From NCBI RefSeq assembly GCF_029227915.1, contig NC_079877.1, positions 30,839,851-30,903,850 of the forward strand: DNA of 64,000 nucleotides. The letters are read 5' to 3'. Shown here one piece after another: positions 1 through 11,511 of this stretch (positions are counted from its first letter, which is position 1; the number at the start of each line of letters is the position of its first letter). The notes under the pieces are model-generated. The model had not been told where the DNA came from, searched no databases, and worked only from the letters and a program-made list of their open reading frames with translations. The DNA is from Hydractinia symbiolongicarpus (Eukaryota > Cnidaria > Hydrozoa > Anthoathecata > Hydractiniidae). The position numbers were made by a program, and so were the translations under genes.

Positions 1-229
1 TAAAGAGTTTCTTTAAGCAGCAAAAAGGAAGCAAGCGCAGTAAACGACGCAATAGTTAGTGTTTCATGTTTTATTTTTTACGTGTAATAGTATGTCTATC
101 GACACAGGCTATATTTGTATTTATATATTTATGTTGTGTGACCGACCGATGTACCGTATTTTATTCTACCGCCCCCGTGTGTTTGCATAGCTGCGTCTGC
201 TTTCTTGTGTACCGTCCGCGCACAAAACA
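1..229 (+). repeat. Partial 5' LTR of a BEL/Pao element
   Basis: Positions 1-229 match 5751-6019 almost base for base and end in the same cacaaaaca. They are therefore the right part of the 5' LTR, with its left end lost at the window edge. The copy differs from the 3' LTR by scattered substitutions and lacks a 40-base stretch present there at 5890-5929. The divergence implies an old insertion. The target-site duplication cannot be tested because the left flank is outside the window. Confidence 0.85.
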
Positions 230-455
230 TTTCATAGTAGTCGAACCGATCTACATCGCATCACGATAATTTACCGATTTTTATTTATTATTTTACCGTA
301 AACTTTCGCTTAACAAATTTATCACAGTCCCGGCTGGATATGTCATTTAATCTGTTTTAACCACTTTATCTGTATGGATCGTTAGTGTTAGAAGCATCAT
401 TAGTAGCAGATAGATAGAAACATTAGCAGTTGATTAAACGTAATCACTATACATA

Positions 456-2495
456 ATGGATAAACGAGTTAGAGCTACGGTTAACTCAACCGGAGTTTTA
501 AATGAAAAAGTAAATTCTCTAAGGACTAGTCGAAGTGGTCATATTGGCATTATAACTAAAATAATTAATCGTTTATCACTCCTTCTAACAGAACAAAATA
601 AAGATTTAGAGATAGTTAACATGTCAAATAAACTTCAAATAAAATAAAAATCGACCAAATAAAATCTGTTTGTGAGGAATATTTTAAACATTCTAACGCT
701 GATGATAATTTAGAAATTGATAATGCCATAAGTCAGGACTCACGTCACCGCTCGTCGTCGCATCGACCACCTTCAAATCACTCTAGATCTTCCACACATT
801 CCAGTTTATATCATCACTCTTCTCACAGCAGTCAAAAAAGCCATCATAGTAAGTCCCAATCGACATCATCTTTGAACTTGCTCCTACAGAGGAAGACTGA
901 ATCTGCTGAGGCTCAGTTACAGGTGAAACTTGCGGAGGAAAAGCTAAAAAGGGAGTTAAATTTATTAGAACGGAAGAGAGAGATAGAGCTTAAAATATTG
1001 GAACAAAAGAAAATCTAGAGAGAGACGAAATAGTAGAAAGGTTGAACGTAGTGAAAAATAAAGCTGAAATCGCCAGATTAAGAGAGAATATAACAGAAGA
1101 ACATGTTGCTTCAGAAGATATGTCCGTTAGATCGCAAATTACACAGCCATTAATATTTAGAAAGAGGAAAAGCTCGTCTTCTTATGTACCAGCCACCGAA
1201 AACCTTCGAATATTAGATAGCAGAATTGACAGAGAAGAGAGAAATATTTCATACCAGATAGACGTATCATCTCTACAACATCCTAAAAACGACACTACTT
1301 TCGCTATACCTAGTGACATCAACAAACATTATTCAAAACCACATTCTTCATCTTCATCAAACCATTCAACAAAAAGCCGTCACTTCTTCAACATCGATGA
1401 TGTACCGTCTGATGCATCTTCGTCAGTCAATCAACATCCATATAAAGATCATACTAAATTACTTTCATGTTTAAATCAGGATAAATCTCAAACGAACCGT
1501 TCAGAACTATAAGATGTCGAAAACAATGTCTTCAATAATCTGGAAAATATCGATAAATCTCGTTATCAACCGATTGATAAATTTATTGACGATCTTATTG
1601 AAGGACAAGAAACCATTATAGAAGATGGAAATGCGATAACTACCGCTAGGGTACTTCGTTGTGAGTATGAATCAAGGAATCTACCAGTTATTGATCTGTT
1701 TAGGCTTGATGGTTCACCTAATAAATGGCCAGAGTTTGTGGAAAACTTTAAATCTAGAGTACACCTGAAGGTTTCCTTTGACGATAACACAAGGATGGAG
1801 AGGTTGATTAGTGTATTAGACGGTGAGGCGAAGAAGACGGTGTTATCGATTGGTGCAAGTGGCATATTTTACGCATCTGCATTAAAAGCATTTAAACGTG
1901 ACTTCGGTAATCCTTTTGTTGTATTATACTTTAAATTAAAAAACGTTCTCGATCTGCCTCAAATACCACCTCGCGACAATCAGCAGCTTCTTAATTCTAA
2001 TAATACTTGGCTAATCTCCATGGGTTACAAATCTGCTATTAATTCAACTGAGAATCTAGCAAAGGCTGTGGCTAGATTACCTCACCACCTTCGCAATCAG
2101 TTTTACAAATTTTCGAAAGACAAAATTACGAGTGAGAATAGCATTAATTTGATTGACTTTGAGAAATGGTTGAGTTGGAAGTTGTTAGAGCAATTCAAGC
2201 CAATAGCAAATTTAATCGCAGATCAGGAGCAGAATAAAATTAAAAATGGAAAGGAGTCGAGAGATGAGAAAAGAGTGAGAACATTTGCAACAGCTGCAGG
2301 TAGTGAACGCAGTACGAGGTGTTGGATTTGTTCAGAAAATCATTTTGTTTTTAAGTGCAGAGAATTCGAATCAAAACCGGTGGCAGATCGTAGGAAGTTT
2401 GTTTTAGAAAAGGGACTTTGCTTCAATTGTCTTTCACCTTCTCACAAAATAAAAGAATGTAAATCTATCTGAAATCTGAAGAGGTGTCGAGAAGA
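456..2495 (+). pseudogene. BEL/Pao gag region, broken in several frames
   Basis: This is a decayed Gag. The ATG at 456 opens 63 codons and stops at 647. A second frame from about 650 carries a Ser/His-rich stretch and then a charged coiled coil. A third frame resumes near 1020, has a TAA at 1510-1512 and runs on to 2472. Its middle resembles the DUF1759 domain of BEL Gag (LDGSPNKWPEFVENFKSRVH, then LDGEAKK). The C-terminal part holds zinc knuckles CWIC..H..KC and CFNC..SH..EC. A third Cys/His cluster, KCGKPHHP, lies in another frame just past the stop. At least three frameshifts or stops are visible, so no intact Gag can be made. This matches a dead element and not a host gene. Confidence 0.8.
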
Positions 2496-2500
2496 TAAAT

Positions 2501-3781
2501 GTGGAAAACCTCACCACCCTGCTGCATTTAGGACCGCCACAACAAAATGAAAATGAAGATACAAAGAATGAATCTAAGGCAAGAATCACCCGATCTTGTA
2601 CCACAACTGACACCTATCTTCAAGTTATCCCGGTTACCGTAACTCATAACAACAAACCAGTAACAACCAACGCTATTTTAGATAGTGGATCAGATAGCAC
2701 CTTAATTTGCGAAGAAACAGCGCGGAAACTCGGACTAGGTGGGTTTTACATGGATGATTATCCGGACTCCATGAAAACGGTGGACGAAGCCGTATCGATT
2801 GTGACAGAAGCATTGAAAAGTTGTGGCTTTCGTTTAACAAAATGGCTTTCAAATTCTTGTGAAATTCTTAAGTGTTTTCCAAATAATGAAACCGTAATCA
2901 ACGTCAATCTAGATCTAAACAAATTACTGACTGAAAGAGTACTTGGTATGTTATGGAATCCAAGACCTGACTATTTCACATTCAGAGTTGTCAACAAGCC
3001 ATCACCTGAAACTAAAAGAGGTATATTAAGTTTAACAAGATCAATATTTGACCCACTTGGCTTCTTAACACCATTCATTTTAGAAGAAAAACTTATCATC
3101 CAATCTTTGTGGAAATCCAAAATAGACTGGGATGAAGAAAAACCAACCGAATTAAAAACAAGGTGGTTGAGCTGGAGAAGGGAACTGGAGAAACTAACAT
3201 CGATCAGCATTCCTCGATGGCTCAAACTACAATCCGATAGTCAGTTGATTCAACTACATATTTTTTCCGACGCTTCAATCAATACATATGGTGCTGTCGC
3301 ATATCTACGTATTCAAGATAAGCATACCGTCAATGTAACATTCGTGATGGGAGAATCCAGAGTCGCCCCGTTAAATCCGAAATCTTTCACAATACAAAAA
3401 TTAGAATTACAAGCTGCTGTCTTGGCTACAAGAATGAGAGAATCAATTGTGAGTAGTCTTTCCATGGACCTCAGTACCAAATTTTGGACAGATTCACAAA
3501 TAGTTTTGAAATATATCTCGAATGAAAACCGAAAATTTTCATTATTCGTTATGAATCGCATCAACGAAATTCGTACTACGACTAACGTCAATTCGTGGCG
3601 TTTTGTGCCAGGGACTCTGAACCCAGCAGACAATGCTACAAGATATGTACCACTATCATCGACCGAGAATTCCAGATGGTTAACCGGTCCATCGTTCTTA
3701 ATCCAAGAAGAATGTAATTGGCCAGACCAAAACCAAAATGTCATTCAAAGTGAAGAAGACACAGATATTACCAACTTTTAG
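2501..3781 (+). pseudogene. BEL/Pao protease fused to C-terminal RT and RNase H
   Basis: A 426-residue open frame. Near residue 60 it has the retropepsin site ILDSGSDSTLI. Within about 30 residues this runs straight into the RT catalytic box FYMDDYPDS. In intact BEL polyproteins several hundred residues of RT fingers and palm lie between these, so an in-frame deletion has removed them. RT thumb/connection sequence follows, then RNase H: FSDAS, KLELQAA, WTDSQIV and a PGTLNPAD box carry the expected acidic residues. The frame ends at a TAG before the integrase region. The missing RT half rules out activity. Confidence 0.85.
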
Positions 3782-3789
3782 TCAACAAG

Positions 3790-5296
3790 TAATGCAATAC
3801 CAGAGAAAACATCTTTTATCAAATGGGAAAGTAATTCCGATTGGCAAAAACTCTGTCGCCCCATTGCGTGGATTATCAAATTAAAACGAAATTGGTTGTT
3901 ATTAAAGCGGGGAGCATCTGAACGTGAAAAATTTGATTACCTGACCGTTGGTGAAATTGAAGCAACAAAGTTACAGTTGTATAGCATCTCACAACAAGAA
4001 TCCTACCCATCAGAATTCGAAAACCTACAATCACACAAGGAACTACCAAAAAGATCGCCACTTGTAGCTTGGAGACCAATGATGCAAAACAATTTGATTC
4101 GTGTTGGAGGAAGAATTGGTTTAATCGATATACCATTTGAGTCGAAGCACCAAGTGATAATCTCGTCCAAACACCACATTGCACGACTCATAATTCAACA
4201 CATTCATCATACAAACTTCCATGTTGGACAAAACGCCACACTAGCACTATCAAGACAAAATATTTGCACTCCGACTGGAAAATCCTTTGTGAAGAATTTG
4301 ATAAATGCATGTACATACTGGAAATCAAAGAAAGTCAAGCCAATGTCACGACTTATGGGAGATCTACCAATCGATCGTCTTGCTGTAGGTGAACCACCAT
4401 TTAATCGATCAGGAGTAGCTAGATTACTTTGGTCCAATGATTCTCAAGACAAGTAAGAGGACAAGAGCTTCATCTGGAACCGTGAAAAGGTTTGGAGCAT
4501 AGTTTACGTGCCGTTCATATTGAGCTAGCTGGAGATTTATCGACAAATAGTTTCATTTTTGCACTTCGACGTTTTATCTCAAGAAAAGGAAACCCCAAAA
4601 CAATCACCAGCAACAACGGAACCAACTTCGTCGGCGCAGACCGTGAACTAAGACAGCTGGTAACGAATCTGAATGAGACAAAACTTCGAAAAGAGTTAAC
4701 AAAGAATAGTATCGAATGGAAGTTCAACCCACCATTTTCACCATGGATGAATGGAGCGATGGAATCTATGGTAAAAATCACTCAACGTCCGTTGAAAGCG
4801 ATAGTTCGTGATCGCGTTTTCACCGAAGAAGAGTTACGTACATTCTTGACTGAAGTAGAAGCAACCATCAATAGCCGACCTTTCTATCAGCAGTGACGCA
4901 GATGACTACCAAGCACTAACGCCAAATCATTTTCTTATTGGAAGAGCGTCGCAAAATACACCTGTAGATTCTGTATTTACGGACCTCGACGATCGTAAAA
5001 GATGGAGAGCCGTACAGGCTGCTTGAAATATGTTTTGGAATAGATGGAGAAAGGAATACCTGTCTTCTTTGACAACACGTGCTAAATGGAATACAAACGA
5101 CGACCAAATTAAGGAAGGAGATCTCGTGATAGTTAGAGACCAGAACGTCTTGAAAAATCATTGGCCGCTGAGACGCATTGCGAAAATCTTTCCTGGCAGC
5201 GATGGCATCAACAGGGTTGCAGAAATGAAAACTGCTGATGGAAATTACATTTGTCCCATCCGATCACTTGCGTTACTGGAACGCAGTGCTAAATGA
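3790..5296 (+). pseudogene. BEL/Pao integrase region, three broken frames
   Basis: Three frames cover the integrase. The piece at 3896-4456 holds the zinc-binding domain: paired His residues (HHIARLIIQHIHH), then ACTYW, where the usual CxxC has lost its second Cys. A frameshift near 4440 enters 4492-4896, the catalytic core, with RAVHIEL and a terminal Glu in NGAMESMVK. The second Asp of the DDE triad appears replaced by Asn in SNNGTNF. A further shift near 4890 leads to 5030-5296, the C-terminal domain with GDLVIVRDQN, typical of BEL/Pao integrases. Both lost catalytic or zinc residues and frame breaks show decay. Confidence 0.82.
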
Positions 5297-5750
5297 AAAT
5301 GTCACCTGAACTATGCTTTGCAAACGACGGTGAATTCTGTTCTTTATAGGTGTACATAATTCGTGAAGAAACAACAACGACGTTGTAAAATTCGATGATA
5401 AATCTTGAGCAAACGATATTGCAAAGCGATGATGAAGAAATCGGAATGACGTACATAAACGACGTACATCTTTAACGAGTCCAACGTAAGCAAGATAATC
5501 AATTATATCAAATAAGGCGTTACTAGATGGACAGTCGTTCATAGACGAGTACTCACTGGTGTAGAGTGTTTTGAACACGATGAAGTTCCGTCTCGGTGAT
5601 GGAGACCCGTCACGTCACATTAATTTTAATTAGGTTTTTATAGTTTTTTCGCGCACTTTTCACATTGCTTCTAATCTCCGTACGAATAGGACAAGTGTGT
5701 GGTAAAAGTGAGAATCGAAAATATCGTAGTTCTTGATTGAAATCTTAACG

Positions 5751-6019
5751 TAAAGAGTTTCTTCAAGCAGAAAAAAGGAAGCAAGCGCAGTAAACGACGC
5801 AATAGTTAGTGTTTCATGTTTTATTTTTTACGTGTAATAGTATGTCTATCGACACAGGCTATATTTGTATTTATATATTTATGTTGTGTTCGTATTTAAG
5901 CTATGAAACGTCATCATCATACTGTACTAGACCGACCGATGTACCGTATTTTATTCTACCACCCCCGTGTGTTCGCATAGTTGCGTCTGCTTTCTTGTGT
6001 ACTGTCGGCGCACAAAACA
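5751..6019 (+). repeat. 3' LTR of the BEL/Pao element (left limit uncertain)
   Basis: This segment repeats positions 1-229 and carries the extra 40 bases at 5890-5929. It ends in CA at 6019, where similarity to the 5' copy stops. The true left end of the LTR lies between the integrase stop at 5296 and 5751 and cannot be set, because the 5' copy is truncated. A TG start near 5567 is one candidate. Confidence 0.75.
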
Positions 6020-8894
6020 ATCTTCCAATCAAAGTCGAGATTCCCAGAAAATATTTAAAATAAATGGATTATTAAAATTCGTTTAATCAAAGGAGATACG
6101 TTAAAAATGCTAGTCTTAACGGAAACATAAATGTATTTTGTGGCAAAATTTGTCATAACAATAATAATAATTAAATATAACCACACCCGTTTGGCAAACA
6201 TGTAAAATATTGAACAATAAAATGATTCAGCAGTGTTTTACGGCTTTACATGAAAGGTAAATTTCACCTTCTATTAAACAAATGACTATGATACATCTTT
6301 AACATAAAAACATCTTCTTTGTGTAAAATTATTCTCACTTGGTCTTATAAACTAGTTAACAGACATACTAAACAATAGCATGTCCGTCACAGGAATTTTA
6401 TACTAGCGGATCAGGTCTGTAATATTAAATTTGGAATCATAAATTTTCAATCAGCAGCTGTGTGTGCAGCCGTTCACCCCTCTTTTAAAGAAAGATGAAA
6501 ACGCTTTGTTACCCTTCACTAATTTCGAACTGAACTTAGTGGCGGCTGAAATGTGTGAGAATATTTATATCAGTAAAATGTGTTTCTTGTCTGCTTTTGG
6601 AAAACGAAATCTTCAACTTGCTTGATGATTTATGTAAGAGCAATCGTGCTTCAGACAAAAAGTCATTTTACTTCTTAAAAAACTGTACTACTCCTTTCAC
6701 GTATTACCAAAACCAAGTATCATCAGCTTATACTTGTGCCAATATCGGGAATTTTTATTACGTTGAGAGCAGGCACAAACAAGTTTTTGTTGCTATTTTG
6801 TTGCATGTTATTGTTTTAGATAAAGCTTGCTGCAAAATTTCTTTTCTACCACGTTTCAACCACAGTTCTGCATGAGAGATTACCACTTAAGTGCAATAGT
6901 ATATGCGTGGATCCAACTACTAGGATTCTCCTTTTTAATACTTCCTTGTAGCAAAATAATTAATTTTGTGTTTTTGTTTTTTTTCTAAATCTATGCAGTT
7001 TTTTTAAATTTATTCGATTATCACCAGGTTGCTTTCTGTTAACCTGCAAAAGAGTTTTGATAGTAGGATACATATTTTCATTTAGTACCAGTGAAAAAGT
7101 CGTCGAATGCAAGTATTACTTCTGGCGGTGTTACTGCTATTGTTACTGCACTATTCTTGCATTACAATTTTCTATACTGACTGCTGTCAATAACTTTATA
7201 TTCCATTTTTTAAGACAAATAGATTGTGTAGGTTGTGGTTAGCTAACCCATCTCTAAAATCTACAAAAAGCACGTTCTGTACTCGATTTTGCATTAATTT
7301 TCGAAGATTTTCAAATCTGTTTTTCGAAGGTTTATAACGTGAAGAAGAAAAAGAAATCTAAACAGTGGAACATCCTCTCTCCCATGTTAGAATTACTTAT
7401 GTTAGTTGCAATTTTCGTTTTTATGATGTTTCGAATGATTTTGTAAGTGCACTTTTTTTAATAATTGTTATGGTAAAAAAAAATTAAAAAAAATAAAATT
7501 TTTAAAGTAATCCAAGTGATGCTGTAATTATTATCTGTTATTTGTTTTTGAGTTATAAACAGAAGTCGATTGATATCTTTGTTGACACAGAAATTATATT
7601 TTAAGAATAACATTTAAAGATAACAAACCATGTCAAATCTAGATAGCAATTCTGCAGTGTCAGCATCAAAGTATTGTAGATCCGCATGTTCAACCTTTCT
7701 TTATTAAATATCACTCAAATCTTTGATAAAATGCAAAAAAGATTCGACCAGGGCTTATTTTAGTTCGAATTAAAACATGGCGAAAATTGCACATAAGATG
7801 ACACAAAATCAAAACAAAACTCATTGAGCAAAATAAAAAAAGATTGAATGGAAGAAAACATATATGTTATTGAGGAATATTTAAACATGAAAGTTGTATT
7901 TACTGGATTTTGTCACAAGGTGACTTGAAGTAGCTCTGATTAAAAAAAGTTCCAAAAGTCTTTTGACTAAAACACCTCAAAGTGGTTAAAGAAACGTAAT
8001 CCAAATTATGAAAGCTGTTTCGTATCCATGGATGTCCAAATAACCTGGTTAGTGCGTGTACCCTTAGGGCCGTTGGATTTTCAACTTTATTGAAGTATAA
8101 ATAGGCCAGTATAAATAGGGTTAAGACTTTTATATTCTTCATGAAAAGCTTGCATTTACTGATGTTCCTACAATATGCTTATTCTTTTGCTTGCTTGCTT
8201 GTTGTCGTTCATTGAAAAGATGATTGACTCTCAGACCGCGAGAGAAGGAAAGTGGCGTCGCAGCAAGGACGAAATGATCGCATAACGTTTAATGGACATA
8301 ACTTGTGATCAGTCGGGTTTGAGATATCCTAATGCAGGCCAATATGGCCACCAACTTTCAGGAAGTAGGTGGTAAGAAATCGGGTTCTAAGACGGAAAAA
8401 TATCGAAAAATAACAATGAAAATAACAGTTGTGAAGTTGAAGGGCACACGACCTGTCTAGAGCCAATTCAATGTGTTTACTGAGGTCTCGCGTGTTTTAA
8501 TACTACTGCTTTTAATTCATTTCATAATCACCTTAGCATATAAACTTATTTTTTGTTTTGAATGAAAACAGCTTAAGTGTTATTACGAAGATGTAGTCGT
8601 TGCACCCGTTCCATGAAGTTCACTTGATTCTTAAATATTTCCCGTAGCATCATTGAAAGCGGCTGACCTTTCTAATGACATCAAAAGTACCGAAGACAAC
8701 GCTTTTATATATTTTTTACACAGTCATTTATTAGTGGTGTTAAAATTTTGTTATGATTTTTCTTAACATAACAGTGTTTGTTTGTGAACACTGCTCATGA
8801 TAAGCTTCAACAATATAAAAAGTAGGTAGAAAATAAATAAGGTGATAGTAACAACACGTTCAACATAACTTAGCTAAAACGTTATCTAACAAAG
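6020..8894. other. Intergenic, no gene recognised
   Basis: No open frame here resembles a protein. Positions 6170-6530 share short blocks with 18040-18290 and 20330-20520 (a CCACCCGTTT-like start and a CAGCAGC...TTTAAAGAAA end). They look like diverged copies of one dispersed repeat. The rest is AT-rich, with A/T runs near 7480-7500. Confidence 0.5.
8814..8821 (+). promoter_or_regulatory. Candidate TATA box before methyltransferase
   Basis: A tataaaaa sits about 75 bases before the ATG at 8895, a plausible place for a core promoter of an intronless gene. In AT-rich DNA such matches arise by chance. Confidence 0.3.
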
Positions 8895-9662
8895 ATGGCG
8901 ACACATAACGCTACAGATTACAAGAATCAAAATCACCTTGTCCAGAAAGCAACGTTCTCCAAAATGGTATCAGGATTGGACATAAAACCAGGCTTTAGAT
9001 GTCTTGACGTTGGTTGCGGACCTGGTAATTTTACTAAACTTTTAGTTGATCTTGTGGGAAAGAATGGATATATCCTTGGCATTGATCCTGATGAAGACAG
9101 GATTAGTCTTGCGAAAGAAACAAATTCTCATATCTCAAACTTAGATTTTTTGTGCATATCTGGTGGACATTTGCCGACTGATCTTCCAAAGTTTGATGTT
9201 GTTTATTCAAGTAGCGTTCTGCATTGGATGACAGACGAAGAAAAGTGGGAAACTTTTCAACGTATTTTCAGGTTAATGAAACCTGGAGGTACATTCGCCT
9301 TTGTTACTGTTTTGGAATTGCCCTATGCTATAAAGGAGGTTTTTCGTTACGTTGAAGATAGGCGCACCGTTCCTCACTTTCTGTATACAGAATTCCCCAG
9401 CGTTTTAAAGTATAAACAAAAACTAGCAGAGTATGGATTCGAAGTTGTAGATATACAAGCTTTAGAGCACGCCTCTGTTTTTCACACAACAGAACAGTTT
9501 TTATCATGGTTAACCGCAACGATGCATACTGAAATTAACTTAGGTGAACTCTGTCAAAAACATAAAATTGATTTAAAAATTCAAACCAACAAACACGGCG
9601 AATGCACTTTAAACGTCCCTCGCATTTGGGCTTATGCAAAGAAACCAAACGCATTGTTCTGA
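8895..9662 (+). CDS. SAM-dependent class I methyltransferase
   Basis: An intact, intronless 255-residue protein. Motif I, LDVGCGPGNFT (about residues 37-47), is the SAM-binding loop of the seven-beta-strand fold. The acidic residue that binds the ribose follows in LGIDPDEDRI. Motif IV is FDVVYSSSVLHWM and the post-motif is LMKPGGTFAFV, the pattern of the Methyltransf_11/25 group. The SSVLHWM stretch and short all-alpha C-terminal part resemble the cytosolic juvenile-hormone-acid methyltransferase-like or trans-aconitate methyltransferase-like proteins common in invertebrates. The substrate cannot be told from sequence. There is no signal peptide or membrane segment, so it is probably cytosolic. 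The ATG lies in a good context (aaagATGG) and an AATAAA follows at 9797. It could be a retrocopy, but the frame is undamaged. Confidence 0.88.
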   Translation: MATHNATDYKNQNHLVQKATFSKMVSGLDIKPGFRCLDVGCGPGNFTKLLVDLVGKNGYILGIDPDEDRISLAKETNSHISNLDFLCISGGHLPTDLPKFDVVYSSSVLHWMTDEEKWETFQRIFRLMKPGGTFAFVTVLELPYAIKEVFRYVEDRRTVPHFLYTEFPSVLKYKQKLAEYGFEVVDIQALEHASVFHTTEQFLSWLTATMHTEINLGELCQKHKIDLKIQTNKHGECTLNVPRIWAYAKKPNALF

Positions 9663-9796
9663 AGATTTAGCATTTACATCAATAGCAATTCTTATATGGA
9701 ATTATTGTTTAAATATAACTGATGGTAGGACGTTAATGAACTTTTAAATTGTGTTCATAACGTATTTTTGTCTGTAGGCGTATTTACATTTGCCTT

Positions 9797-9802
9797 AATA
9801 AA
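9797..9802 (+). terminator. AATAAA poly(A) signal of the methyltransferase
   Basis: A canonical AATAAA 135 bases after the methyltransferase stop codon, with T-rich sequence beyond it. It is consistent with the 3' end of that transcript. Confidence 0.45.
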
Positions 9803-9996
9803 CGATGCTCGCAAAAAAAATGTTTTTAACTGCCACAGTTGTTATTTGTCTGTCCGAAAGTGGTGCCACGGGCGAAAATTTTTATATTTACACAAAATAA
9901 CAAATGCGATATATTTTTACCGACTTGTGATTGCTGGCGTGGTAAATCAATCACAAAATGTCGTCTTTTAATGAATAGCCAAAAAGCACGATTTTT

Positions 9997-10039
9997 TTTC
10001 ATGTTGCTTCACAGCTGGCAGTTGTGAAGCAACATGAAA
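9997..10039. repeat. Perfect 17-bp inverted repeat with 9-nt loop
   Basis: The arm 9997-10013 is the exact reverse complement of 10023-10039, separated by nine bases. It may be the centre of a MITE or a transcript hairpin. It lies beyond the likely poly(A) site of the methyltransferase gene. Confidence 0.7.
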
Positions 10040-11511
10040 CGACCTGAGCTAGTCAACGACAGCCATTTAGGAAGCTGTAGTGTACCCTTGCACCTTTAAG
10101 TTTAAGGCCAAGTAACTTGGAAATGAGTTTTAACAACTAGCGTCATGAGTAACTAGGGACCACCTGTGGGCAAAATAAGACCAACTGACAGAAACTCGAT
10201 CAACCCACCTGCTTCAAAATAATTTGACAGCAAGGAGGCAAAAGGGTAACGACTTTGTAGGAATCATCTTTTGCACATTTGTGAGACACTGCAGTCGTCA
10301 TTTAGAAATTGTAAAAACCCCTATCTTTTTTATTGTATCTCTGCTTTAGTGGATTTTACCACAAGTAATAATAATTAACGTTATTGACGTCAAATTGATG
10401 TACTAACGTCAAAAAGGTACTATTTAGTCGTTTCACAAACGAGACATAAAATATCCCCTTTGCAAGTGTCACAGACACACGGGCAGATAGACAGAAGTAG
10501 AGAATTAGTATATTTGAAAAAGATGAAGCCAACTTAAAATAGAATAAAAAACAACGGATAACAAAATTCTCGCAATACAACAAGTATACATTTGCGTTTC
10601 AACCTCTACACATTACAGGCAACAGATAAATTAAATTTAACTAAATTTCTATTTGGATGTGCACTGCTTACATCAGCAAAACAGCTAAAACAGCCTATTT
10701 TTCCATTGTTCTTATCTCTACGTGGATTTTCCACGGGTCTTACCCACCAGCATAATATAATATAATTTTATTAAGACTAATCACAAAAGTATGGCAATAT
10801 TTACAAATCACGAAATTAAAATGTGCATTGTACGCAATTAGCAAAAAATGATTAGATGCAATTGAAACCACAAAAATTCTGTCAAATTTTACTAAACATT
10901 CAGTTTATCCAGCGAATAAATATTTTCTTGGTCCATTTTACCTAGATTCGAAAGCGCTAATATTATCATTTGTTTGAAAACATGTAAACGCACCCTGCAT
11001 AATTTATCTACATCTTGATTAGGCACATGAAACTCTCTTAACATATAGATAGCTACAAAACAAAATCAAACTATTAAAGGCCTTTTAAAATCATTGGTAT
11101 CAAAAATATCTTTTAGGTAGTTAATTATTTTGCAATTACTTGCACTTTTCCAGCTAAAAGCCTTCAATAATGAAAAAATAATATAACAGCTAAATGATGA
11201 GATATTGTTCGTCCTATGAGCTTTCTACACACCACACAGTCAGCAACGAGCTTTCTGTGTCGCGAGAAAACGGTAGAGAATTTGGATCTTGCGAAATAAA
11301 AATTCATCATAATTCGAATCCACTGTCTTGAAAATAGCCGCACGACTGCTGCGGAGACCGACGCCGGCGCTGCGACGCAGGGTAAACCAACAAATCGCAC
11401 ATCCCTGTATGTGTGACATTCCGGAAACTAGATCCGTGCAAATGCTGAGAAGATAATTTTACTTTAGTGCCAAAACGTTTTATCTAAAGCATTCACCACC
11501 AGATGTGGCAT
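10040..11511. other. Intergenic, no gene recognised
   Basis: No coding exon is supported. Open frames here are short and low in complexity. The right part runs into the 3' end of the minus-strand receptor gene. Confidence 0.45.

Larger units (their letters stand above)
1..6019 (+). mobile_element. BEL/Pao LTR retrotransposon, degenerate
   Basis: Order LTR, gag, protease, RT fragment, RNase H, integrase, LTR, all on the plus strand. This order, the YMDD form of the RT box, the DUF1759-like Gag and the integrase C-terminal domain place it in BEL/Pao and not Gypsy or Copia. It has multiple frameshifts, stops and a large RT deletion, so it is a fossil. No envelope-like frame is seen between integrase and the 3' LTR. 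Confidence 0.88.

Noticed and set aside
11164-11400. Short minus-strand frame just downstream of the receptor
   Set aside because: No motif, no splice signal linking it to the receptor tail, which already has a stop at 11512.
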